From Streptomyces sp. NBC_01775 (GTDB taxonomy: Bacteria; Actinomycetota; Actinomycetes; Streptomycetales; Streptomycetaceae): a stretch of DNA of 64,000 bases. Every line of letters starts with the position of its first letter. Position 1 is the first letter of the stretch. The stretch is taken from contig NZ_CP109104.1 of assembly GCF_035917675.1 (NCBI RefSeq), positions 2,170,001 through 2,234,000 of the forward strand, given 5' to 3'. Below, in pieces: positions 34,666-44,240 of the stretch. A model generated the notes under the pieces. The model did not search any database. It saw only the letters and a list, made by a program, of their open reading frames with translations, and had not been told where the DNA came from. The position numbers and the translations under genes were made by a program.

Positions 34666-36303
34666 GTGCGGCAGCCCTTCGCCACCCTCACCGAAGCAGC
34701 GGAAGCGCTGCGCACCGGCAAGATCAGCAGCCGTGAGCTGGTGGAGGCCGCACTCGCCGACGCCGAGGTGCTCGACCCGCTGCTCGGGGTCTACGTCAAC
34801 CGCTTCCCCGAAGAGGCGCTGACCGCGGCCAAGGCCGCCGACGCCCGGCCGGCCCGCGAGCGCGGTCCCCTGCACGGGCTGCCCCTCGCGCTCAAGGACA
34901 ACTTCGCCGCAGCCGAAGGCCCGGTCACCGCGCAGAGCCCGGCCCACGACCCGTCCTGGTGGCGCGGCCGGGACGCCCCCGCTGTCGCCCGGCTGCGCGC
35001 CGCGGGCGCCGTCGTCCTGGGCAAGACGACGCTGACCGAGTACGCGATGGGCAGGCCCGACCCGCGCCACGCCTTCCCGCTGCCGCGCAACCCCTGGGAC
35101 CCGCGGTGCTGGACGGGCGGGTCGAGCACCGGCAACGGCGCGGGGATCGCCACCGGGCTGTTCCTGGGCGCGCTGGGTACCGACACCTCCGGCAGCGTGC
35201 GCCTCCCCGCGGCGCTGTGCGGCACGACCGGCCTGAAGACCACGTTCGGGCTCGTCGACAAGGACGGCGTCCTGCCGCTGAGCCCCACCCAGGACGTCGT
35301 CGGGCCGATGGGGGTGGCCGCCGCCGACTGTGCGCTGCTGCTCGACGTCCTCGTACCGCCCGAGCACCCCGGAGCGCCGCGCCCGGCCCGCCCACCGCTG
35401 GGTGACGGGTCCGGGGAGGGGCTGCGGGGGCTGCGGGTCGGCGTGCCGTTCGCGCTGCTGGAGGACGAGGCCGTCAGCGTCGAGTGCCGGGCCGCATTCG
35501 AGGCGGCGCTGGAGACGCTGCGGAACGCGGGCGCCGTGGTCGTGGACTTCGCGCTGCCCGAGTTCGAGACGCTGCTGGCCGAGAGCACGGTGACGATGCT
35601 GGCCGAGGCGTTCGCCGAGCACGGTGAGCGGCTGGGCGCGCGCTGGGCCGACCACGGCCGGGTCTTCCGGCGCCTCGCCGCGGCCGGCGCGTTGGTGCCC
35701 GCGCATCTGTACCTGCGCGCCCAGCACTCCCGGCGCCGTACCCGCGCCGCGCTGCTGGAGCGCCTGCGCGGACCCGGCGGAGCCGACCTGATCGCCACCC
35801 CGACCTGGCCCGCCGCCGCCCGCCCCTACACGCGGGAGAGCGCGCCCGGCGACGAGCTGAACCTGACCGCCGTTTGGAACCCGGCCGGCTTCCCCGCGCT
35901 GGCGCTGCCCATGGGTGCGGACCCGGCGGGGCTCCCGCTCTCGCTCCAGCTCGTGGGCGAACCCCACGCGGAGCGGCTGCTGCTGGCCGCCGGTGACGCC
36001 TATCAGCGGCGCACCTCCTGGCACCTGCGGCGGGCCGCGCCCGATCCGGCCCAGCGGCCCGACGCGGTACCGGATCCGGACGCGCGCCGGGGCCTGCTCG
36101 CGGACCGGGACCCGGGCGCGGACCTGGGCGCGGATCCGGGCGCGGACCCGGCGGGTGAAGTCCCCGGTGAGACCGGCGCCGCCGTCGAGGCGGCACTCGC
36201 CGACGCGGGGCTCGCGCTCGATCCCGGGGAACCGGCCGCCGTGGCCGCCCTGGCCCGGGTGCTCGCCCGCTCGGGACGGCTCCTCACGGCGCCCGCCCGC
36301 TGA
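34666..36303 (+). CDS. Amidase-signature (AS) family hydrolase
   Basis: 545 aa from the GTG at 34666 (GGAGAGGAGG upstream). AS core: Lys of the triad in GLPLALKDNF, Gly/Ser-rich GGSSTGNGAGIATGLFLGAL, and TDTSGSVRLPAALCG with the nucleophilic Ser. The C-terminal ~90 residues carry low-complexity DPGADLGADPGADPAGE and an extra helix not in typical amidases. It hydrolyses an amide of unknown structure. It forms an operon with the MFS transporter and amidohydrolase downstream; together they look like uptake and breakdown of an amide or cyclic dipeptide-like compound (inference). Confidence 0.88.
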   Translation: MRQPFATLTEAAEALRTGKISSRELVEAALADAEVLDPLLGVYVNRFPEEALTAAKAADARPARERGPLHGLPLALKDNFAAAEGPVTAQSPAHDPSWWRGRDAPAVARLRAAGAVVLGKTTLTEYAMGRPDPRHAFPLPRNPWDPRCWTGGSSTGNGAGIATGLFLGALGTDTSGSVRLPAALCGTTGLKTTFGLVDKDGVLPLSPTQDVVGPMGVAAADCALLLDVLVPPEHPGAPRPARPPLGDGSGEGLRGLRVGVPFALLEDEAVSVECRAAFEAALETLRNAGAVVVDFALPEFETLLAESTVTMLAEAFAEHGERLGARWADHGRVFRRLAAAGALVPAHLYLRAQHSRRRTRAALLERLRGPGGADLIATPTWPAAARPYTRESAPGDELNLTAVWNPAGFPALALPMGADPAGLPLSLQLVGEPHAERLLLAAGDAYQRRTSWHLRRAAPDPAQRPDAVPDPDARRGLLADRDPGADLGADPGADPAGEVPGETGAAVEAALADAGLALDPGEPAAVAALARVLARSGRLLTAPAR

Positions 36304-36367
36304 CCGGCACCGGCGCTCCCCCGCCTTCCCGCTCGCCCTCCCCCCGTCCCGTCCCACTGGAGAACCC

Positions 36368-37840
36368 ATGTCGCGTGTTCAGCCCCTCGCCGGCGCGGGA
36401 GCGCCCGCGCCGGGTGGCGTCCGCGTCGCCACGGTCGTCGGATTCCTGGTCTTCATCGAACTCGTCAGCGGTGTCATCCAGGGGATGATGCCCGCGCTCC
36501 TGCCCGAGCTGGGCACCTCGCTGGGGGTGGGCGCGGGCAAGCTGAACTGGGTCAGCAGCGCCCAGTTGCTGGCCGCCGCCGTGTGCGTGCCGTTGTTCGG
36601 CAGGCTCGGCGACATGTACGGGCACCGGCGGCTGCTGCGGGTCGGCATGGTGTGCCTGGCCGTCGGCTCGATCCTCGTCGCCTGGTCCCCGTCCTTCGCG
36701 GTGCTGCTGCTCGGCCGGGTCCTCCAGGGCCCGTTGGCCGCGCTGCTGCCGCTGGAGATGGGCCTGGTGCGCGACCGGCTCGACCCCGAGGGGGCGCGCA
36801 GCGCCATCGGCATGCTGGTGGGCGCGCTGACCGTCGGCGCCAGCGTGGGTCTGGTCGTGGCCGGGCTGCTGGGCGAGGTGACGGCCACGGTGCACGGGGT
36901 GCTGTGGGTGCCCGCCGCCGTCACGGTGGTGTGCGTCGGCGTCGTCTTCTTCCTGGTGCCCGAGTCCGTGACCCGCGCCAGGGCCACGGTCGACTGGGCG
37001 GGCGCCGGGCTGCTGACCGTCGGGCTGTGCGCGCTGCTGCTGGGCATCGCGCAGGGTCCCGCGTGGGGCTGGGCCGGGGGCGGCACGCTGGGCCTGTTCG
37101 CGCTCGCGGTCGTCACGCTGGTGGTCTGGGTGCTGGTCGAACTGCGGGTGTCGCAGCCCATCGTGGACATCCGGCTGAGCGCCAAGCGCAACCTGCTGCC
37201 GGTGTACGGGGGCAGCTTCCTGCTCGGTGCGGCGCTGTTCGGCTCGCAGACCGCCGCCTCGCTCTTCTTGTCGAGCCCGCCGGAGAAGGTGGGCTACGGC
37301 TTCGGCTACGACTCCCTGGCGATCGGCTGGACGATGCTGCCGTGGGGCGTCGCCGCCTTCCTGGCCTCCACCGTGGCGCCCCGGCTCTACCGGGTGCTGG
37401 CGCCGCGCACCGTGCTGGGGCTGAGCGGGGTGTTCATGGCGGTCGGCTACGCGGCGCTGGTGCTCGCGCACGGGGCCGTGTGGCAGTTCGTCGCCGCCAA
37501 CTCCCTGACCGGCTTCGGCACCGGGCTGGCGCTCAGCGCGATGCCCGCCCTCGTGCTGGACGCCAGCCCCGCCGAGCGCACCGGGGTGGCGACCGGCATC
37601 TACAACACCGCCAAGACGCTGGGCGGCAGCGTCTCGGGAGCCGTGTTCGCCGCGATCCTCAGCGCCGTCACCTTCGCGGGCACCGACGTGCCCACCGAGT
37701 CCGCCTACACCACCGTGTGGTGGTGCTGCGCGGCCGTCTCGGCGCTGGTGGCGCTGGCCGCCGCCGTGCTGGCCCGCGCTCCGGGCGTCTCCTCCCCCGC
37801 CACTCCCGTCCCGGCGCTCGCCGGAAAGGACCTCGCGTGA
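36368..37840 (+). CDS. MFS transporter, 14-TM DHA2-like
   Basis: 490 aa from the ATG at 36368. Signature FGRLGDMYGHRRLLRVGMVC (loop 2-3), motif C-like GALTVGASVGLVVAGLLGEV, and PAERTGVATGIYNTAKTLGG late in the protein. Drug:H+ antiporter-2 type by length and motifs. Its last base pairs overlap the amidohydrolase start (GTGATG), so the two are co-translated. Import or export cannot be told from sequence. Confidence 0.88.
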   Translation: MSRVQPLAGAGAPAPGGVRVATVVGFLVFIELVSGVIQGMMPALLPELGTSLGVGAGKLNWVSSAQLLAAAVCVPLFGRLGDMYGHRRLLRVGMVCLAVGSILVAWSPSFAVLLLGRVLQGPLAALLPLEMGLVRDRLDPEGARSAIGMLVGALTVGASVGLVVAGLLGEVTATVHGVLWVPAAVTVVCVGVVFFLVPESVTRARATVDWAGAGLLTVGLCALLLGIAQGPAWGWAGGGTLGLFALAVVTLVVWVLVELRVSQPIVDIRLSAKRNLLPVYGGSFLLGAALFGSQTAASLFLSSPPEKVGYGFGYDSLAIGWTMLPWGVAAFLASTVAPRLYRVLAPRTVLGLSGVFMAVGYAALVLAHGAVWQFVAANSLTGFGTGLALSAMPALVLDASPAERTGVATGIYNTAKTLGGSVSGAVFAAILSAVTFAGTDVPTESAYTTVWWCCAAVSALVALAAAVLARAPGVSSPATPVPALAGKDLA

Positions 37841-39114
37841 TGATCGCCCGCACCGCCCCCGGACCCGTGCCGCCGGCTCCCGGACCCGTGCTGCTGGAAG
37901 GCGGCGTGCTGATCGACGGCCGGGGAGGCGAGCCCCTCGTCGACGGCGCCGTGCTGATCGAGGAGGGCACCGTGCGCTGGGCAGGTCCCGCCGGGGCGCA
38001 TCCGCGGCTGTCGCCGGGCACCCGCCGGGTCGATGTGGGCGGCGGCACGATCCTGCCGGGCTTCATCGACTGCCACGTCCACATGACCGTCCCCGGCGGC
38101 GCCCTCAACCACGCGGAACTGCGCGCCATGCCGCCCTCGCTGCGCACCTTCCTCTCGGCGCCCCGTATGCGGCAGACCCTGGAGGCGGGCGTCACCACGG
38201 CCCGGGACCTGGGCGGCGCCGACACCGGGCACAAGCGCGCCGTCGAGGAGGGCCTGGTGACCGGGCCCAGGCTGCTGGTGGCGGTGGCCATGCTCAGCCC
38301 GACCGGCGGCCACGGCGACTTCCGCATGGGCACCGACAACGGGGAGAACGACCCCGGCATGAGCCGCCTGGCCGACGGACCCGACGCCTGCCGCGCCGCC
38401 GTGCGCGGGGTGCTGCGGCAGGGCGCCGACTGCGTCAAGGTCGCGGCGACGGGCGGCGTGTGGAGCCCTACCGACCAGCCCGACGACGACGGGTTCCTGG
38501 AGGACGAGATCCGCGCCATCACCCAGATCGCGGCGGGGCACCGGGGCAAGAAGGTCGCCGCCCACGCGCAGGGCAGGGGCGGCATCCTCAACGCCGTACG
38601 CGGCGGAGTGGCCAGCGTCGAACACGGCTACGAGATCGACGACGAGGCCATCGACCTGATGCTGGAGCGCGGCACCTTCCTCGTCCCGACGCTGACGACG
38701 GCCAACACCGACCCGGACCCGGCCAAGGCCGCGAGCTGGGCCTACGCCAAGAAGAAGCACTGGCAGAACGTGGCGCGTACCCACATTCCGCACGCCATCC
38801 GGCGCGGCGTGCGCGTCGCCCTGGGCACCGACTGCGGCATCGCCGAGCACGGCACCAACCTGCGCGAGCTGGCCCATCTCGTCGAGGCCGGTATGACGCC
38901 GATGGGCGCGCTGCTGGCCGGCACCAGCGAGGCGGCCGAACTCCTCGGCATGGCCGACACCCTCGGCACGCTGGAGCCGGGCAAGCGCGCCGATGTCGTC
39001 GTGGCCCGCACCAACCCGCTGGAGGACATCGCCTCCCTCAGCGAGCCGGAGAACATCGCGCTGGTCCTCAAGGACGGTGTCGCGTACAAGGACCTGGGGC
39101 TCGGCCAGGGCTGA
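37840..39114 (+). CDS. Amidohydrolase (imidazolonepropionase/prolidase-like)
   Basis: 424 aa. Metal motif HxH in GFIDCHVHMTVPGGA, VKVAATGGVWSP, metal His in AAHAQGRG and VEHGYEIDDEA, and the catalytic Asp in VALGTDCGIAEHG. The order matches subtype-II amidohydrolases that act as Xaa-Pro/Xaa-Arg dipeptidases or on imidazolonepropionate-like rings. Binuclear metal is likely although the carboxylated Lys is VKVAATG. Third gene of the amidase operon. Confidence 0.88.
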   Translation: MIARTAPGPVPPAPGPVLLEGGVLIDGRGGEPLVDGAVLIEEGTVRWAGPAGAHPRLSPGTRRVDVGGGTILPGFIDCHVHMTVPGGALNHAELRAMPPSLRTFLSAPRMRQTLEAGVTTARDLGGADTGHKRAVEEGLVTGPRLLVAVAMLSPTGGHGDFRMGTDNGENDPGMSRLADGPDACRAAVRGVLRQGADCVKVAATGGVWSPTDQPDDDGFLEDEIRAITQIAAGHRGKKVAAHAQGRGGILNAVRGGVASVEHGYEIDDEAIDLMLERGTFLVPTLTTANTDPDPAKAASWAYAKKKHWQNVARTHIPHAIRRGVRVALGTDCGIAEHGTNLRELAHLVEAGMTPMGALLAGTSEAAELLGMADTLGTLEPGKRADVVVARTNPLEDIASLSEPENIALVLKDGVAYKDLGLGQG

Positions 39115-39257
39115 TCCGGACCACGGGGGAACGAGACCGCGGCGGCGGTCGCTGGCGGCGAGGGAGCGCCAGCGCCCGCCGCCGCACCATGTCTGCCGAC
39201 GGCCGGCACCCACGGGCCCTCCGCGAGATCGGCCACCGGGCGGCCGGGCGCGAGCCG

Positions 39258-40442
39258 TCACTCGCCGTCGCTGTCGCCGTTCCGGTCGCGGGGGCGGTGG
39301 AGGCGGCCTCGTATGTCAGAGGGGGGCAGGAACTTCGTCCAGCGTTCGGGGAACTCGGCGGGGGCGTCCTCGGCGCCGTCGTCCGTGCCGTCGCCGTTCC
39401 CGTCGCTGCGGGCGCGCCGGGCCGCGACGGCGGCGACGACCTCGGCCGCCGCCTCCTCGCGGCGGCGCTCGTTCGCGCGGCGGGCCGCGGCCGTGGCGAC
39501 CGAGGGCCACACGTGGTCGATGGCGGCGTTGACGGCGGCGCCCACCAGCACGGCGAAGGCCGACACGCCGATCCACAGCAGGACGGCGACGGGCGCGGCG
39601 AGCGAGCCGTAGATGGTGGGTCCCTCGACCGTGTTGGTGAGGTACAGCCGCAGCAGGAAGCTGCCCAGCACCCACATCACCAGGGCCACCAGCGCCCCGG
39701 GAATGTCCTCGCGCCAGGGTGAGCGCACCGGCACGGACACGTGGTAGAGCGTGGTGAGGAAGGCGATGGACAGCAGCAGCACCACCGGCCAGTAGAAGAC
39801 CGTGACGACCCACTCGGCCTGCGGCACCAGCCGCAGCACCGCGTCGGGCCCCGCCACCATCAGCGGAAGCGCGACCGCGCCGATGACCAGCGCCACCAGG
39901 TACAGCCCGAAGGACAGCACCCGCGTCTTGACGATGCCGCGCCGCCCGTCGAGCCCGTACATCACGGTGATGGTGTCGATGAAGACGTTCACCGCGCGCG
40001 AGCCCGACCACAGGGCCAGCGCGAAGCCGAGCGAGATGACGTCGGGACCGCCGCCCTTGATCACGTCGTCGATCAGCGGGCGGGCGAGCTCGTTGACCCC
40101 CTTGTCGGACAGGACGGTGGTAGAGGCGTCCAGGAAGTTTGTGCGAAGGGATTCGATCGCCTCGGCGCCGATCCAGTCGAGATAGCCGAGGAGACCGATC
40201 ATGCCCAGCAGCAGCGGCGGGATCGAGATCAGCGTGAAGAACGCGGCCTCGGCGGCCAGCCCGAGGACGCGGTATTCCATGCAGGAGTTGACCGTGTCCT
40301 TGAGCAGCAGCCACGCCATCCGCCGTTTGGGCACGTCCCTGTATTTGACCCGGGCACGGCGAATCTGGCGACGGGACCGCCCGGGAGGCCATCTCGGGGC
40401 CCGTTCGGGGGTCTGCTCAGGGGTTTCCTCGACTGCACGCAC
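39258..40442 (-). CDS. YihY/BrkB-family integral membrane protein
   Basis: 394 aa from a GTG at 40442, which leaves only 18 bp to the divergent acyl-CoA dehydrogenase start; there is no clear RBS, so the message may be leaderless. Six membrane segments: AAFFTLISIPPLLLGMIGLL, a DVISLGFALALWSGSRAVNV signature, VLSFGLYLVALVIGAVALPL, VFYWPVVLLLSIAFLTTLYH, DIPGALVALVMWVLGSFLLR and AVLLWIGVSAFAVLVGAAVN. The charged C-terminus is Arg/Glu/Asp-rich. Family members were once called RNase BN; most are of unknown membrane function. Confidence 0.88.
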   Translation of the reverse strand: MRAVEETPEQTPERAPRWPPGRSRRQIRRARVKYRDVPKRRMAWLLLKDTVNSCMEYRVLGLAAEAAFFTLISIPPLLLGMIGLLGYLDWIGAEAIESLRTNFLDASTTVLSDKGVNELARPLIDDVIKGGGPDVISLGFALALWSGSRAVNVFIDTITVMYGLDGRRGIVKTRVLSFGLYLVALVIGAVALPLMVAGPDAVLRLVPQAEWVVTVFYWPVVLLLSIAFLTTLYHVSVPVRSPWREDIPGALVALVMWVLGSFLLRLYLTNTVEGPTIYGSLAAPVAVLLWIGVSAFAVLVGAAVNAAIDHVWPSVATAAARRANERRREEAAAEVVAAVAARRARSDGNGDGTDDGAEDAPAEFPERWTKFLPPSDIRGRLHRPRDRNGDSDGE

Positions 40443-40460
40443 GTCTTTAACGTATCTGGC

Positions 40461-42134
40461 ATGCCAGCCTCGACACACACCGTGACCAACCAGGCCCCGC
40501 CCCTGGCCGACTACGACGTCTTCTCCGCCGACGCGGCCCTGGTGGAGGGAGTGGCCCGGCATGTGGCGCCGGAGCGCGCCGAACAGGCCCGCGCCGAGCT
40601 TGCCGAGCTGGGCGGCGCGGCGGGTTCCGCGCAGGCTCAGGAATGGGGCACACAGGCCAACGAGTGCCCGCCTGCCTTGCGGACACACGACCGCTATGGC
40701 CACCGGATCGACGAGGTCGACTTCCACCCCTCCTGGCACCGGCTGATGGAGCGCGGGGTGGCGGCGGGGCTGACCGATCCGTGGTCGCGCCCCGACGGCC
40801 AGCTGCGGCGCAGCGCGGCCTTCTACGTGTGGTCGCAGGTCGAGGCGGGGCACGGCTGTCCGCTGTCGATGACGCACGCCGCCGTGCCCGCGCTGCGCAA
40901 GGAGCCGGGGCTGGCGGCCGAGTGGGAGCCGCTGCTGGGCTCGCACACCTACGACTACGGCCTGGACCGGCCGGCGGGCGCCAAGGCGGGCGCCATCGCC
41001 GGGATGGGCATGACGGAGAAGCAGGGCGGCAGCGACGTACGGGCCAACACGACGGAGGCGGCCCCGCTGACCGGGGACGGCGGCGCGGGCGCCGGCGAGT
41101 ACGCGCTGACGGGGCACAAGTGGTTCTGCTCGGCGCCGATGTCGGACGTCTTCCTCGTGCTGGCGCAGGCTCCCGGGGGGCTGACCTGCTTCCTGGTGCC
41201 GCGCGTGCTGCCCGACGGGACGCGCAACACCTTCCGTATCCAGCGGCTCAAGGACAAGCTGGGCAACCGCTCCAACGCCTCCAGCGAGGTCGAGTTCGAC
41301 GGGACGACGTGGGCGCGCCGCGTCGGCGAGGAGGGCCGCGGCGTCGCGACGATCATCGAGATGGTCGCCGCGACCCGGCTGGACTGTGTGACGGGCTCCG
41401 CCGCGCTGATGCGGCAGGCCGTGGCGCAGGCCACCCACCACGCGGCGCACCGTTCGGTGTTCGGCAAGGAGCTGATCGAGCAGCCGCTGATGCGCAACGT
41501 GCTGGCGGACATGGCGCTGGAGTCGGAGGCGGCCACCACGCTCGCGCTACGGCTGGCCGCCGCCTACGACAGCGCGGCGGGCGAGGGCGAGGCCGCGGCG
41601 CACGACCGGGCCCTGCTGCGGCTGGCCGTGCCGACCGCGAAGTACTGGGTCACCAAGCGCTGTGTGCCGCTGGCGGGCGAGGCGCTGGAGTGTCTGGGCG
41701 GCAACGGCTACGTCGAGGAGTCGGGCATGCCCCGGCTGCTGCGCGAGTCGCCGCTCAACTCCCTGTGGGAGGGCTCGGGGAATGTGCAGGCGCTGGATGT
41801 GCTGCGGGCGCTCCAGCGCTCGCCGGAGTCGCTGAACGCCTTCTTGACGGAGCTCGGGCACGCGCGCGGCGCCGATCACCGGCTGGACGCCGCGGTCAAG
41901 GACATGCTCACGCAGCTGTCCGACCTGGACGGCATCGAGGCGCGGGCCCGACGCCTGGTGGAGCGGATGGCACTGGTGCTCCAGGGCTCCTTGCTGGTGC
42001 GCTTCGCACCGCCGGAGACCGCCGACGCGTTCTGCGCCTCGCGGCTGGGCGGCGACTGGGGCGCGGCCTTCGGCACCCTGCCCTCGGGGCCGCACCTGAA
42101 GGCACTGGTGGAGCGGGCGCGGCCGGTGGCGTGA
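40461..42134 (+). CDS. Acyl-CoA dehydrogenase family protein (AidB-like)
   Basis: 557 aa. A long N-terminal helical region, then the ACAD middle domain with MGMTEKQGGSDVRANTT, LTGHKWFCSAPMSDVFLVLA and LVPRVLPDGTRN, then C-terminal MVAATRLDCVTGSAALMRQA, HRSVFGKELIEQPLMR and CLGGNGYVEESGMPRLLRES. The RLDCVTGSA and GGNGYVEES motifs are those of the AidB/isovaleryl-like subfamily, FAD proteins linked to DNA-alkylation responses in E. coli. Whether it is a dehydrogenase here is open. Confidence 0.9.
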   Translation: MPASTHTVTNQAPPLADYDVFSADAALVEGVARHVAPERAEQARAELAELGGAAGSAQAQEWGTQANECPPALRTHDRYGHRIDEVDFHPSWHRLMERGVAAGLTDPWSRPDGQLRRSAAFYVWSQVEAGHGCPLSMTHAAVPALRKEPGLAAEWEPLLGSHTYDYGLDRPAGAKAGAIAGMGMTEKQGGSDVRANTTEAAPLTGDGGAGAGEYALTGHKWFCSAPMSDVFLVLAQAPGGLTCFLVPRVLPDGTRNTFRIQRLKDKLGNRSNASSEVEFDGTTWARRVGEEGRGVATIIEMVAATRLDCVTGSAALMRQAVAQATHHAAHRSVFGKELIEQPLMRNVLADMALESEAATTLALRLAAAYDSAAGEGEAAAHDRALLRLAVPTAKYWVTKRCVPLAGEALECLGGNGYVEESGMPRLLRESPLNSLWEGSGNVQALDVLRALQRSPESLNAFLTELGHARGADHRLDAAVKDMLTQLSDLDGIEARARRLVERMALVLQGSLLVRFAPPETADAFCASRLGGDWGAAFGTLPSGPHLKALVERARPVA

Positions 42135-42206
42135 GGCCCAAAGGGCCGCGGGTCTGTGTCATACGCGGCTCCGCCGCGGTGGGGGTCCCCACACGCCGCA
42201 GGCGGT

Positions 42207-42315
42207 TCAGCGCTGTGCGGTCCTCAGTCCGCCGGGGCCAGCAGGCGTCAGGGCGCGGCGGGTTCTGGCCGGGGCCGTGGCGTCGGCGAACAGCTGGAGT
42301 TCCTGGTTGAGGGCC
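42207..42315 (-). pseudogene. TetR C-terminal tail, left of the IS605 insertion
   Basis: Minus-strand frame MALNQELQLFADATAPARTR...RTAQR, the last helix of a TetR protein. It abuts the IS element at 42315/42316. Joined to the fragment at 44252 it restores a continuous frame (LHGLLPL|MALNQELQLF). Confidence 0.75.
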
Positions 42316-42332
42316 ATTTGAAGTTCTCCCCT

Positions 42333-42354
42333 CCCTTCGCAAGCTCAGGAAGGG
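42333..42354 (-). repeat. IS605 right-end hairpin (likely part of the tnpB guide RNA)
   Basis: CCCTTC and GAAGGG arms at 42333-42338 and 42349-42354, ten bases past the tnpB stop, inside the element end. In related elements the RNA from this region is bound by TnpB. Confidence 0.5.
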
Positions 42355-42363
42355 GATTCCTGC

Positions 42364-43708
42364 CTACATTGCTGCGGCAGGTTTGACGGTTTTACCCGGC
42401 CTGCGACCGCACCTTCCGGCGGCCGGGACCTCCACGATGACGTGGCCGATCCGGTACAGGTGCAAGATGTTCCGGGCCGCGTTCCAGTCGGCGTTGCACT
42501 GGAAGCCGCAGTGGGGGTTCTTGCATACGAACGTCTCTTGACTCTCTCGGCTGCCGGGGGTGACGAATCCGCAGGCTGAGCACCGCTGGGAGGTGTAGGG
42601 GGCGGGGACCTTGACGAGCTGGCCGCCGTAACGGGCGGCCTTGTACATCAGCATCGTCACGGTCCGGCCCCATGCTTCCTGGGCGATGGAGCGGTTCGTC
42701 CCGGCCTTCGCCTTGGCCCCGTTGCGCAGGAACTCGCCCGCGTTGTCGGGGTCGGGCTTGGGGGCGGGGGCTTTGGTCATGCCGAGGATGCTGAGCTGTT
42801 CCACCACGATCACACCGTATGTGCGGGCGAGGTAGGTGGTGCTCTGGTGCTGCCAGTCAAGGGCTCGTCGCGTGGCTTTTGCTCGGAGCTGCTTGATCTG
42901 GTCGTAGGTGTGCTGCAAGCGACGGGAGGTCTTCTCCCCCTTCTTGCGGAAGGTCTTGCGGTGTGTGGCCTGCCGCTCCAGGCTGAGGAGCTTGGCCTTC
43001 TCCTTGGGTGTGAGCCACTTGTCCCGGTCGGCGGTGCCGTCCGGGAGACGGGGTGCACGACCGTGGTCCTGGTGGTCCTCGTTGGACAGGGCCAGGGGGA
43101 TGTTCACTCCCGCGTCAATGCCGATTTCCGGTCCCTGATGCGACTGTGAGGCGCGGTCGAGGGTCTGGACGCGGAAGGCGATATGCCAGCCCAAAGCGTC
43201 CTTGACCAGCCGGGCGCCGGTGATCCGGTTCTCCTTGTTCGCCTTCTTCCCGACGGGAAGATCTTTGGTCCAGCGGAAACGGGCCCGGCCGACCTTGGGA
43301 ATGTTGACCATGCCCCACCGGCGGTGCACGCGGACGATGTTCAAGTCCCGTCCCTGCGGGATGTCCACGGACATCGCGGTGCGGAACCGGCCCTTGTAGT
43401 TCGGCTCGTCAGCGCGGCCGTCCCAGCAGTTCACCCAGGCCCGGAAGTACGTCTTCAGCACGGCCTGCGCGGCCTGCGCGGGCACCGCACCGAGGTAATC
43501 GAGATCCTTACGGGCCTGGCGTATCGCCGCGTCGGCGTTCGCCAGAGTGCGCGCCGGCTTCGGCATCATCAGCCACCGAGTGCAGGCAGTTCCACATGGT
43601 GCGGGCACCGTGCGCCTGGTCCTCCAGAACGCGAATCTCGGCAGGGCTGAGCACCAGCCGGGCACGATGCCCGAACTGCCTCTTCGCCAAGCCGAGTTCC
43701 GAGGTCAT
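42364..43708 (-). pseudogene. tnpB: tnpB (RNA-guided nuclease, Cas12f relative), N-terminal frameshift
   Basis: The start is the ATG at 43708 (MTSELGLAKRQFGHRARLVL, then NCLH). One extra base at 43576-43579 shifts the frame, and the rest (WLMMPKPARTLANADAAIRQ onward) is open to 42364. RuvC residues are intact: Asp in EIGIDAGVNIPLALS, Glu in VVEQLSILGM, and the final Asp in CNADWNAARN, with a zinc ribbon CSACGF...CKNPHCGF. In this family the 3' end plus right element end forms the guide RNA. Without the base the protein would be full length, so either the copy is recently dead or the base is a sequencing error. Confidence 0.8.
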
Positions 43709-43731
43709 GCGATCACTCCATCATTTGGTTC

Positions 43732-44163
43732 ATGTCACCTCGATGGAACCCGAATCCCGATGTGCGCACCGGCCGCCATGTCGTCTATAACCTGCATGTT
43801 CACTTGGTTTTTGTCACGAAGTACCGGCGCAATGCCATGACCGACGCCATGCTGACGCGCTGCGAAGAGATCATGCGAGAAGTCTGCGCGGACTTCGAGG
43901 CGGAGCTGAAACACTTCAACGGCGAGGAGGATCACGTACACCTGCTCGTGCACTACCCGCCGAAAGTCCAGCTCTCCAAACTCGTCAACAGCCTCAAGGG
44001 CGTCTCCGCCCGGCTGCTGCGCAAGGAGCACGACGCGCACCTACGCCGGTACCTGTGGGGCGGCCACTTCTGGTCCGGCTCCTACTTCGCCGGCTCATGC
44101 GGCGGGGCGCCCCTGACCGTCGTGAAGCAGTACATCGAGAACCAGAAGCGCCCCACGGGCTGA
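43732..44163 (+). CDS. tnpA: tnpA, Y1 HUH transposase (IS200/IS605)
   Basis: 143 aa. VYNLHVHLVFVTKYRRNAMT, the HUH motif in EEDHVHLLVHYPP, LVNSLKGVSARLLRKE, LWGGHFWSGSYFAGSCGGAP, and the single catalytic Tyr in VVKQYIENQKRP. It cuts and rejoins single-stranded ends through a 5'-phosphotyrosine. It starts 24 bp from the divergent tnpB start. All catalytic residues are present, so it could mobilise the element. Confidence 0.92.
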   Translation: MSPRWNPNPDVRTGRHVVYNLHVHLVFVTKYRRNAMTDAMLTRCEEIMREVCADFEAELKHFNGEEDHVHLLVHYPPKVQLSKLVNSLKGVSARLLRKEHDAHLRRYLWGGHFWSGSYFAGSCGGAPLTVVKQYIENQKRPTG

Positions 44164-44220
44164 GCTTGATAGCGGACCGTGCTCACGTGCGGGTCAGAGC
44201 AATTCTGAGATGGCCTTCAC

Positions 44221-44240
44221 CTCCCCCGTAAACGGGGGAG
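44221..44240. repeat. IS605 left-end hairpin
   Basis: Perfect 8-bp stem CTCCCCCG/CGGGGGAG with loop TAAA, eleven bases inside the element boundary, the subterminal hairpin that Y1 transposases recognise. Confidence 0.7.

Noticed and set aside
34666..40442. Amidase, MFS, amidohydrolase and YihY as part of an antibiotic gene cluster
   Set aside because: No assembly-line, terpene, RiPP or sugar biosynthesis genes are in the window; catabolism fits better.
39258..41450. A 730-aa minus-strand frame covering YihY and part of the acyl-CoA dehydrogenase
   Set aside because: Only the last 394 codons encode YihY; the upstream part is antisense to the AidB-like gene and starts in it without an RBS.
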